The position numbers were made by a program, and so were the translations under genes. 15,115 bases of DNA. Source: Pavlovales sp. CCMP2436 (taxonomy: Eukaryota; Haptophyta; Pavlovophyceae; Pavlovales). The notes beneath the pieces were generated by a model. The model did no database searches and was not told the DNA's origin. It worked only from the letters and a program-made list of their open reading frames with translations. Shown one piece after another: positions 1-7,578 of this stretch. Where the stretch lies: NCBI GenBank assembly GCA_026770615.1, contig MU631919.1:19055-34169 (forward strand), written 5' to 3'. Positions within the stretch are counted from its first letter, which is position 1. Every line of letters begins with the position of its first letter.

Positions 1-516
1 GCGTCGGCGGTCGTCATGCCGACGGCCGATGCCGCGTGCGCGCGCGCGCGAGCCAACAGTCGCGCCGGCGCTGGTGTCCATCTTGATGCCCTCGACGTTG
101 CCGAAGATCATCGAGTTCTTGTCGATGGTGATCTTGGACTTGTCGTACGTCGCCTGCAAGTTGATCTTGCTTGTCTTGTCAGCTGCGACCTCGTTGATCG
201 CCGAGATCTGGTCCTCCATCTGGTGGAACTTGGCCAGCTTGTCGTTGTGGGGAGCGATGAGCGCGTTTGCGTACTCATCCTGAGTGAGCAGCTTCAAGCG
301 GCCCGTCGCGATGCCGTCCTTGTCAAACTCGTTGCCGACAAAGCCCTGCGCGAGCGTCGCGTCCTTATCCGTGCGCACCTGGAGCTCGCGCATCATTCCC
401 TGGAAGATCGACGGCTTGTTGGTGTCCGAGAGGCGGATGCGCGAGTTGTCCTTGCTGTCGTTGCTCCGAGGCGGAGCGGCGTGATCGGCACGGGGGGAGC
501 CCCCCGATGCATGCAT
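1..516 (-). CDS. Unrecognised GC-rich protein, 3' end beyond the window
   Basis: This reading frame is open on the minus strand from the window edge to an upstream stop at 598-600. The first plausible ATG has its 5' base at 516 and gives about 172 codons with no stop codon inside the window. The protein begins MHASGGSPR, has a disordered Pro/Ser/Asp-rich head, then a charged middle part with a helical stretch around KLAKFHQMEDQISAINEVAADK (about residues 75-97), then a Lys/Ile/Asp-rich part with DKSKITIDKNSM. The last codons before the edge are Arg/Gly-rich and may be out of frame or an intron. Codon use is strongly GC-biased, with Lys mostly AAG and Asp mostly GAC, unlike the AT-rich viral genes to the right. 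I recognise no family. It could be a host gene or part of a second, GC-rich element. The plus-strand ORFs over the same bases look like shadows. Confidence 0.45.
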   Translation of the reverse strand, partial: MHASGGSPRADHAAPPRSNDSKDNSRIRLSDTNKPSIFQGMMRELQVRTDKDATLAQGFVGNEFDKDGIATGRLKLLTQDEYANALIAPHNDKLAKFHQMEDQISAINEVAADKTSKINLQATYDKSKITIDKNSMIFGNVEGIKMDTSAGATVGSRARARGIGRRHDDRRR

Positions 517-599
517 GTTGGTGTTAGCCGGTCGCTCCGTCTCTCCTCTAGTCCTTGCAGCGCTAGAGGGTGCCCGTCGTCTCGACGGGCGGCAGGATC

Positions 600-1098
600 A
601 AATACAGCGAGTTAGATCTTCACGAGCGATCAGTGCAACGCGAGCACTGATCAGTGGCGGACGGCAAACTGAGCGATCACTGAGTGGCAACACAATTTAA
701 ACTGAGCCAAACCAGCAACTGGCTCCCGTATGACACGGGTTGTGGCCAGTAAGTGTGTGCGGTGCTGTGTGCTGCGGGCAGGCATGTAGGCAGTATAGCT
801 TGAGTATATGCAATAGCCCTTGCCAGTAGCTATAAGAGCATATACAAGAGCCATACCTCCAACAATTCGCGAATCGCCACATTTTCAAAATCGTGTTTCG
901 CCGGCGCTCGTGTAATTTAATAAAACTGATGAGTGCGCATGACACGACGAATGGGCGAAGCTCGCTTCTGACTCTCTCGGGTCATGCCCATAAGCTATCG
1001 GGCTTCAAGTGGAGCGATCTGATTACAATTATTAAAGATCGAATTCTTACTTAGATATTACATTGATTGATAAGTACAAAAATTATGTATATATATAT
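600..1098. other. Non-coding stretch without a recognisable gene
   Basis: No convincing reading frame is seen on either strand. The stretch grades from GC-rich to AT-rich near 1020-1098, where it ends in an (AT)n run just before the repeat copy at 1099. A small inverted repeat at 628-652 is listed separately. Confidence 0.5.
628..652. repeat. Short perfect inverted repeat (9-bp arms)
   Basis: The arms GATCAGTGC (628-636) and GCACTGATC (644-652) are exact reverse complements separated by a 7-base loop. It lies 112 bases upstream of the ATG of the minus-strand ORF at 516. There is no T-run that would suggest a terminator, and no function is inferred. Confidence 0.5.
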
Positions 1099-1202
1099 GC
1101 AGCCGACTAAGGCACGCAGCAGGCAATGGGCGATGCAGCGCTCAGACCAGCAAAACATTCAGAACAGTCAGACGCCAGCTTGAATCCCTATCAGTCAATA
1201 TA
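1099..1202 (-). repeat. Dispersed GC-rich repeat, copy 1
   Basis: This 104-base segment is the reverse complement of 3717-3820, with one mismatch (CGATGC here, CGACGC expected from the internal copy). Its first 12 bases, 1099-1110, extend the match past the part shared with the copy at the right edge. It lies between an (AT)n run and a GC-rich ORF fragment. Compared with the internal copy it lacks the terminal 14 bases (GCTGGCTTGGGCGC on the plus strand of that copy), so it may be truncated at that end. Its other end abuts AATATA, as in the other two copies. No exact flanking direct repeat is visible, because both flanks are low-complexity AT. Confidence 0.85.
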
Positions 1203-1517
1203 CTTATATATGGTGAGGTCAGCGCCGACACGCACACGCTTGTCAAGGAAATCGCGGCGCAGGGAGGTCGCAAGATGCATGCACTGATGGACGTGGGTCT
1301 GCTAGAGGCGGCCGCGCGCATCAAGAAGCAGCTTATCGACACGATCGGTACGATCGCGGCACGCGGCCATGCGCAGCTGCTGCTCGCGCGCTTGAGCGCG
1401 CTGGCCCCGATCTCCGACCAGCGTGGGAACACGACAAACAGCAACCAGCAGATCATCTCGTTAACCGCTCTTGCCCGGGCACAATACTGGAGATCCATCG
1501 GCAGTCGTACCGACTAA
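1203..1517 (+). pseudogene. GC-rich ORF fragment, unrecognised
   Basis: The frame is open from within repeat copy 1 to a TAA at 1515-1517; the first ATG is at 1275 (80 codons). The product is Ala/Leu-rich and amphipathic (for example GLLEAAARIKKQLIDTIG) and ends with RSIGSRTD. GC content falls abruptly near 1470-1520, where the AT-rich viral DNA starts. The last 57 bases overlap the 3' end of the LamG gene in antisense. It looks like the 3' part of a host or foreign gene, but no family is recognised. The antisense ORF over 1142-1498 includes the repeat and is not credible. Confidence 0.3.
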
Positions 1518-2096
1518 ATTTGTGCCATTTCCTGACGTATCTGTGTTATCGTATATTAAATATTCAAGTAGTGAATTTTCCAGTAAAGTTAAATCATCGA
1601 TTTTTGTCTCTTCGAGAGCTGATTTTAAGAATATTTTTTTAATCTGCAAGTAAGCAAGTGCTTGCTGTCCTTGCATATATTTGTAAAAAATTGTAGTTGA
1701 ATTATTGCTTGTGAATAATCTAAGCGCACTTATGTTAGCTCCTGTTCCTAAATATTCTTGTAAGATTTTATCGATATAAGTATCAACGTGTCCAATATTT
1801 GATATTACTACGTCATAATGTCTCCATACATTCGTATCGATAATATCCAAAGTAAACGTTCTTCTGAAAGATCCTAATCGAGAAAAACGTGCTCTCATAG
1901 TTGTTGAATTAAATGAAAAACTTACACCTTCACAATTGACGTCTGTATTATTTGCTGCAATTATAAAAAAGTCGCCTATTGAAAATATTTTTTGGAAAGA
2001 TGAAGCAGTGATATTCTCAATATCGAATGATATTACCAATTCAGTGTTTAATCCAGATCCACCATAAATCGTATGTTGTATAGTCAAAGGATCCAT
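1461..2096 (-). CDS. LamG / concanavalin-like surface protein
   Basis: The frame is intact over 211 codons. The middle (about residues 75-130) has the pattern of laminin-G-like jelly rolls: a beta strand ending FTLDI, then NVWRHYDVVI, then a glycine-poor turn and DTYIDKILQEYLGTG. This matches the family habit of W-H followed by Y-(I/V)-D-G-x near the sugar-binding face. The likely role is a receptor- or glycan-binding virion surface protein; that is inference. Its ATG abuts the stop codon of the fibre gene directly (TAA then ATG), so the two genes form a unit. The last ~15 residues (after NGTNLVGTT) lie where the sequence turns GC-rich, so the natural C-terminus may have been replaced at the junction. 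It is the longest undamaged viral gene here. Confidence 0.6.
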   Translation of the reverse strand: MDPLTIQHTIYGGSGLNTELVISFDIENITASSFQKIFSIGDFFIIAANNTDVNCEGVSFSFNSTTMRARFSRLGSFRRTFTLDIIDTNVWRHYDVVISNIGHVDTYIDKILQEYLGTGANISALRLFTSNNSTTIFYKYMQGQQALAYLQIKKIFLKSALEETKIDDLTLLENSLLEYLIYDNTDTSGNGTNLVGTTADGSPVLCPGKSG

Positions 2097-3113
2097 TTAC
2101 GTCTCGACCATGCCGTTATCAAATTGAATATAAGAATTGTCCGTTAAGCTTTCTATTTTATATATAGACTCTTGAGACCCACCGGTATACGTCAAATAAT
2201 TACCTCGTCCACTCGATTCCATACTATTGATAAAATGGTACTCGGCCCGGGCTGATCCTTGTCTATTTACGATCGGTTCTACGGTTATATTTGCGATGGT
2301 TCCATATGGGATTTGTTGAGAAAACGGTAATATGGAATTTACAATCGAAAACGGTCATAATTTTATCCTTCAATCCTAGCGCATATACATCACTACTTAA
2401 TGCCCTGATATTTAGATTCGATATATTGCTACTGATTACAACATTATAACTAATAACATAAGTGTTTAAAATTTTAAAATCGATTTGATTTGTTTTGAGT
2501 GATATATTACTATTTATTAAAATATTATTATTGTTATAATCGGTTGCGTTAACTTTCAGATTTATATTGTTAGATAAATTAATAATATTTGAATCGTATC
2601 GTAAATTTGAACTAGTAACATTAATGTTTAAAATTGAAAAATCGCTTTGATTTGTTTTGAGTGATTTATTACTTGCATTTGTAGCCATCGAATTAGTGAT
2701 ATTACTGTTATTATTATTATATGTCGAAATATCAACTTTTAACGATATATGCGAATCGTCTTTATTTTTGTATATCTATCATTAAATCTAATATTAGCGT
2801 TATATTTATGTTCATCAAAATCCATTATCGCCAGTTTGCTTGGTAATAAAGTGTTTATACCTACGATATTTAACGTATTTAATGAAATTGCTGCTCCTGC
2901 GGTAACCAGACCTACTGAACTAGTTGTCGATAAAGCAAGTGCCGATATTGCTATGTTGCTTGCTGTCGTTATATTCCTTTTTAGTTGTATTACACCTAGA
3001 TTATAATCGAAAATGTTTTGTTTAAGACCGATACTATTATCGGCCTTAAAGTTTTTAATGTATGTTAACAACGTTAATTTAACGATACTTAACGAATGTA
3101 TAATATACGCGGT

Positions 3114-3262
3114 TTATTTGCTGGTTCATTCTATCCCACCCCCGTCCGGGGGTGGGCCTCAGGCCAAGGACTTTGGGTTGCGGGGTTGTGGCGGGCTTGC
3201 TGGCTCATGTTTGCGTTTTGAAGAGTTTGCGCTTGCTGGCTCATGTTTGATTTTAGGATTTT
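3114..3262. repeat. GC-rich insertion in the fibre gene, with hairpin and short direct repeats
   Basis: This segment is far more GC-rich than the fibre sequence on either side and breaks the fibre frame. It contains a perfect 9-bp hairpin (CCCACCCCC at 3135-3143 and GGGGGTGGG at 3148-3156, loop GTCC). It also has an exact 19-base direct repeat, GCTTGCTGGCTCATGTTTG, at 3195-3213 and 3231-3249 (period 36), with a degenerate third copy near 3118-3130. The borders are approximate and no target duplication could be defined. It is unrelated in sequence to the dispersed repeat at 3717. Confidence 0.55.
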
Positions 3263-3707
3263 GTCGCCCGAGTATTAGATGAATTAATAATATTGCTAAG
3301 AATATTGTGATCCGAAATATTTAATTTCAATGCTATACTGTTATTCAGATTTACATTATTTGAGTTGTAATTTGAAATATTTACTTTTGCAACGATATTA
3401 TTAACATTTGACGATGCAATGTTTGATAGATTTATAAAATCCTGATCATTAACTACTGGATTATTTGAACTGAATGGTCTGTTTTGTAATTCCAAGATAT
3501 TGCTATCGTAGCGATTATTCGAAGAATTAATAACATTGCTTAACGTGTTGTATATTGACCCATTCACTTTAAACGATAGATATGTATCAGTATCCTGAAT
3601 CGTGTAATAATTTGTAAAATTGTTAGTGTTTTAGAAATCGCTATGTCATATCTAATATTTGACGATTCTACTATTGATGTATCTGCTTTTGTGTCGACTT
3701 TTGTTGT

Positions 3708-3722
3708 ACTGTCTGTTATATT
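3708..3722. repeat. Target-site duplication, left copy
   Basis: The 15 bases ACTGTCTGTTATATT are repeated exactly at 3835-3849, on the two sides of the 112-base insert 3723-3834. The pair is best explained as a target-site duplication. Leaving out one copy plus the insert (127 bases in total) brings the fibre frames on the two sides back into register. Confidence 0.8.
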
Positions 3723-3820
3723 GACTGATAGGGATTCAAGCTGGCGTCTGACTGTTCTGAATGTTTTGCTGGTCTGAGCGCTGCGTCGCCCATTGCCTGC
3801 TGCGTGCCTTAGTCGGCTGC
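3717..3820 (+). repeat. Dispersed GC-rich repeat, copy 2 (complete, inside fibre gene)
   Basis: The 104 bases match copy 1 (inverse orientation, one mismatch), and the first 92 match copy 3 exactly. The inserted unit itself is probably 3723-3834 (112 bases), since 15-bp direct repeats flank exactly that segment. On the minus strand it carries GCTTGAATCCC, which resembles an RNA polymerase III box B (8 of 11 positions of GGTTCGAATCC), and a weaker box-A-like TGGGCGATGC-type sequence upstream. A tRNA-derived SINE is therefore possible but unproven. There is no poly-A tail, no terminal inverted repeat and no coding capacity. The ORFs that cross it read through the insertion by chance. Confidence 0.85.
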
Positions 3821-3834
3821 GCTGGCTTGGGCGC

Positions 3835-3849
3835 ACTGTCTGTTATATT
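3835..3849. repeat. Target-site duplication, right copy
   Basis: This is the exact second copy of the 15-base sequence at 3708-3722. In the minus orientation both copies start with AATATA, the same six bases that follow the corresponding end of the repeat in copies 1 and 3. Confidence 0.8.
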
Positions 3850-4592
3850 ATGCTTTATAACATCAATAGCATTAGAGTTATCGATTACTCTACCATCCAA
3901 ATTTAAGAATCCGTCGTCAATTTTATTGACGAAGGACTCTTAAATGACGACTTGGCCCCCCAGAGTCATACCTCCGCTTATTAAAGTAGCACCGACGATA
4001 TTTTTGACATCACCCAATTCGTTAAGCGTATTATTAATTACGGATTTTGTTGCATCTTGTAACAGATCTTTTATAGCTTGTGTAGTTAAATAAATATTAA
4101 AGTATCCTTTTGACAACTAATTCATAATTGCTATAGAAATATTTGCTATAGAATTATTTTGAGAAATTTCTGAACAAATAATTCAGATGACAAGAGTCTC
4201 AAATTAATAGCTTCATTTGATTTTGTCAATTCATTGTTTATTACAGATTTTCACTATTTGTTTTTCTAATATTTCCATTTGTTATTTGTAAATTTCCATT
4301 TGTTGTTATTCGATTTCCATATATTGTACTAATTGAAGGAATATTTTTGATCCATTTGGTGATTTGTTTTAGTTTTAAACGAATTTAACGAACTGCCTAA
4401 TGCTATTATATTACATGTATCATAATTTTTAAAAGCCGATAGTTCGTTAAACGCTTGCTCACCAAAAACCGACATCTTAATATAGTGAATATTTTTTTCT
4501 ATACCGTTTATATATGTTTGGAAAATTAAAAAAAACAACGAAATTCATTTTTTGGTAAGCCCAGTAAAAGTGGTTATTTGTTCATTAGATAT

Positions 4593-5184
4593 ATGATTAC
4601 TTGATCGACTAAATTTATATCTGTAGATCCTATTGAGCAAAACCCACTATTACAAAATGCTATGATATTCTTAAAAGCTTCCTACAGTGACCCGGATGCA
4701 ATGGAACAAATGAAAAATATAGGTTTCAAACATGATATTGATTTATCTAATATTGAGACCAATGTTTATACTCGAGATGGGAAAGCATTAATACTACATA
4801 GAGGGTCTTCGAATGCGAAAGATTTTTGTTTTCAGATGTATTTCTTGCTATAAATTATTCGGGTTTAGATGCACGTGTATGATCTGCTAAAAATATACTA
4901 AACAAACGCAATTAAAATATAATACAATTCCCGACCACGTTGGTCACTCACTCGCTAGTTGGTTGGCTGAGATTTGTGCTGATCCTGTGGCTTGGGTTAT
5001 AACTTATAAGAAGGAAGCGTCGCCTTGCCATAATGGTAAACTCATTTCTTCTAGGTAATTAGATATTCGTAAACGTGGGGATTTGGTTAGTTTACTAAGT
5101 ACATTTCAAAACAGCTATTCGATAACTATCGAAAACAGAGGAAACGGTTTCTCAGACGCACACAATTTGAATAATCTTGACTAA
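4593..5184 (+). pseudogene. Class 3 lipase-like gene, broken
   Basis: The candidate start at 4593 is followed three codons later by a TGA. The frame is then open through QNPLLQNAMIFLKASYSDPD and a segment with TRDGKALILHRGSS, which is like the strand and R-G turn before the lid in class 3 lipases. After frame changes near 4830-4930 a third part holds VGHSLASWLAEICAD, the nucleophile-elbow region. The family has G-H-S-L-G; here the last Gly of GxSxG is Ala. The final part (5059-5181) with KRGDLVSLL and AHNLNNLD resembles the C-terminal part of viral lipase-like proteins. The stop TAA (5182-5184) overlaps the stop of the convergent penton gene by three bases. Lipase or phospholipase genes are known in PLVs and could aid membrane penetration; that role is inference. 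Confidence 0.6.
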
Positions 5185-5963
5185 TCTTTATAGAAGATAA
5201 ACGTTAACGCAAACGTGTTGTAAAACGGAAGAGGAGTAAAAATATCGTCTACCATTTCAACCTCGATGTAGTCGATAGAATAGTTACGCAATGGTTAAAT
5301 TACAAATGGACGATCATATGGAATTACGTCACCGTAATTTACGTTTCATGATTAGATGCAATTATTCTTCTGTTTGCCATCAGACTGCTGTCATTAGCGT
5401 TATCCAATTGTAAAGACTTGTTAGAACATATGTAAATTTGTTTAGTGAAGAGAATATCCCATTTCCCTAGTGTTTTAGTACTACCTACATATGGAACTGA
5501 CAAAGGTTGAATACATATACCAAGACGTAACGCTAACCCCGTCGGGAAAATTGTTAAATCTAGTGAGGCGTTTGTGTTATCAATAGACATTATCCTTGTG
5601 GTACTTGAAAAAACCGTAAATAATAGCGGATTAGGAAACGATACACCAGTATCAACACGTATCGCAGATTTTGATGACATGGCTGATGTGATCGTTCCAA
5701 CATCAGTATAATATCCAGAATCGATTGTAATTATATTGAAAACTGTAGGATATTATGCATAAAAAAATGTCAATGTTTGACCTTCACCGTATATTGGGAA
5801 ATTGCCGAGACATTTGTATATTATACAGTTTAATGAATAAATCGCTTTGAACAGAACGGGGAACGATAGAATTATCAAAGATCGACTGACATTTTTCCAC
5901 TGAAGGATCACTTATGTCACTCGTCTGAGAGCTAAGAAATAGCGGATACGGTGCGTTCTCCAT
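5181..5963 (-). pseudogene. Penton / minor capsid protein (single jelly roll), broken
   Basis: The start is the ATG at 5963 (MENAPYPLFLSSQTSD), with TATAATA just upstream. The frame is open to a TGA near 5795; the protein then continues in another frame with GYYTDVGTITSAMSSKSAI, the usual helix-strand pattern of Polinton penton proteins. It runs on to 5339. The C-terminal part is in yet another frame and has YGDVIPYDRPFVI, a TAA, then PLRNYSIDYIEVEM and PFYNTFALTFIF, a strongly characteristic ending. That gives about 260 codons, normal for the family. The protein would form the pentameric vertices of the icosahedral capsid with the double-jelly-roll MCP. There are at least two frameshifts and two stops, so it is inactive. 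Confidence 0.75.
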
Positions 5964-6046
5964 TTCTATTATAACAAAAGATTCTTATTTATTCCGATTA
6001 TAAAATTCGGTTGTATTTGATATATATTTTGCAATTATTGTCTTGT

Positions 6047-6836
6047 TCACTTTAAATTGGCTACGGCATCTTCGGACATTGAAGATATATTACGATCTTG
6101 TAAAGTTTCAATATATTTTTTAATTTCATTGACATTTTTATCAATATATGTATCTTCTCTTTTCCCAGAAAGTGCTGCTGACCGGCTGATTATTAAAGGT
6201 GGTTGTACCATTTCAGGCGGAATTTTCGGTAGATTATCCGCGATTTCTTTACGAGATATATTTGAAATTCTAGATAAAAGATATTGTCGTACCGCAGTGC
6301 GATTAGGACGTGGTTGTAAAGCGCGATTTGTTGAAATTGCTCCTTCATCTCTAGCGGTTGATCTTAAAAGATCACGTCGTTGCTTTTCCAGTTCATTTAA
6401 TCGATTATCATAATTGGTAGCCAGTACGTTAGTTTGTCCATTAAAAGGGCTATTACTTACAATGTTATAGCCTAATATAGCTGGACGAACCGCTCCATTT
6501 TCAATACCATTGTGACCGACGATATTATCGTAGATAGGCACTTCGTTGATTATCGGCTGTGGATCTTGAAATCGAACCGGTTTTAGTGGCTCTTTAAACA
6601 AGTATCATTTCATCATTGTTATGACTGGTTCATCTTCAAAGGTAAAGCCTTTCGCGATATGCTCTAATTGTAATGAGTACTGGCTTCTTGCTCGACCAGT
6701 GTAGTATGCAATTATTTTACGAACGTAACGACGATTAAATGCGCCTTTGTCCATGTAGACGAAAGTTATATTTAGAATTTGGTATCGCATCTCGTTTCCA
6801 ACCGTTTAATACTTCGATAGAGCTAGTTGCTGACAT
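6047..6836 (-). pseudogene. Unrecognised viral gene, split by a frameshift and a TGA
   Basis: An ATG at 6836 (MSATSSIEVLNGWKRDAIP) begins 5 bases after the ATPase stop. The frame shifts near 6740-6760 into one with KGAFNRRYVRKIIAYYTGRA, which ends at a TGA (6605-6607). Two codons further, in the same frame, a 184-codon open stretch (6601-6047) continues. It has no ATG near its start (first usable codon TTG), so it is more likely the second half of one ~263-residue gene than a separate gene. The long half is charged and Asn/Arg-rich, with a possible coiled coil around NYDNRLNELEKQRRDLLRST. No domain is recognised. Its place between ATPase and penton suggests a virion or assembly protein. Confidence 0.45.
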
Positions 6837-6841
6837 ATTTA

Positions 6842-7560
6842 TTATTCTATTGTCAAACGGTTTAATCGATTATAGACATCTCCATCTTCATCGATAAACA
6901 TAAATGCTCTGTTTATTTTTGTTTGGTCTAGTTTGAATACATGTTCTAAATATTATTCGAAATCTTTGCTATTGATATTTACCTCGTCTGTAATACTCAT
7001 GATTTTTTTTTGTTAATTGGTCGAAATATAATAAATTTATTGATACTTTTCCTTAATGTTTAAGGAAGTTGTATATATGATTGTACTACTACCGAAAACG
7101 ACATGCGAAGATGTCTTCGATTACACATAAATCTTACTAGTGTCCGCTAAGTTTTATGTTTTTCATCGAACTAGCTATGTCATCCATTATTACGAGACCG
7201 TTTTTATTATTTTTTGAATTATTTTCTATTTCTTGTTCGACTTCAGTAATCGCATCATAAGTAAGTTCATGATATAGACGACCATGATTTTTAAACGGTG
7301 AATTTTCCATAGACTCAAAACTGTTTTCTGGTATAAACATATATACAAAATCAAATACACCTTTATAGATAGGGGGGGGATGTCTGCGTCAAAAAAGCGC
7401 AAAGCATGGACGATTTACCAGATCCCGGGCCACCGCTGAACATTAACGAGTGTGATTTGTTACTAAGAGGGTAAAGTATCTGAGGATTATGTCGATTATC
7501 GACATTAAACCGTGGAATTGTTAGCGGGATATCATTCTTTTCTATTTTCAAAACACTCAT
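6842..7560 (-). pseudogene. FtsK/HerA-type DNA packaging ATPase, broken
   Basis: The start ATG at 7560 gives MSVLKIEKNDIPLTIPRFN. The Walker A loop FSGGPGSGKSSM lies at about residues 42-53. The frame is lost at a run of eight G (7372-7379), which throws the reading into a quick stop. The next frame, to 7137, carries the Walker B-like GLVIMDDIASSMKN. A third frame (7110-7010) has RRHLRMSFSVVVQSYIQLP, a TAA, then TLRKSINKFIIF, which matches the sensor region of Polinton ATPases. The C-terminal part (6999-6842) has one more TAA and ends near DEDGDVYNRLNRL. The total of about 239 codons is the usual size. The enzyme would pump viral DNA into the capsid. At least two frameshifts and two stops make it inactive. 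Confidence 0.8.
7372..7379. other. G8 homopolymer at the ATPase frameshift
   Basis: Eight consecutive G sit exactly where the Walker A frame and the Walker B frame of the ATPase part. The frames are one base apart there, so a one-base length change in the run accounts for this break. It may be a real mutation or a sequencing error. Confidence 0.7.
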
Positions 7561-7578
7561 TTAATATATCATGATGTT

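Larger units (their letters stand above)
2097..4475 (-). pseudogene. Long repetitive virion fibre protein, broken
   Basis: The start is taken at the ATG at 4475 (MSVFGEQAFNELSAFKNYDT), with the stop TAA at 2097-2099. The gene reads in pieces across several frames. It has a conserved-looking head (4475-4330), ITTNGNLQITNGNIRK-type glycine/asparagine repeats near 4260-4320, a segment at 4090-3850 with a TAA at 3940-3942, then Asn/Ser/Asp-rich units such as NISLKTNQIDF, NINLKVNATDY and NSSNTRYDSN over 3700-2380. The tail at 2340-2100 ends DNGMVET. Such units are typical of trimeric beta/coiled-coil fibre shafts of PLVs and large DNA viruses. The role is inferred as host attachment. Two GC-rich insertions interrupt it (about 3114-3262 and 3723-3849). 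Several frameshifts and stops show that it is dead. It is followed without spacing by the LamG gene. Confidence 0.65.

Noticed and set aside
16..615. 199-codon plus-strand ORF
   Set aside because: It is an Arg/Leu/Val/Asp-rich shadow of the GC-biased minus-strand frame, with no ordered features.
1142..1498. 118-codon minus-strand ORF crossing repeat copy 1
   Set aside because: It is antisense to the amphipathic GC-rich ORF and its C-terminus is made of the repeat, so it is unlikely to be a gene.
2380..3700. Recurrent Asn/Ser-coding units as a CRISPR or satellite array
   Set aside because: The DNA units vary in length and sequence; similarity is at the protein level, as in fibre shafts.
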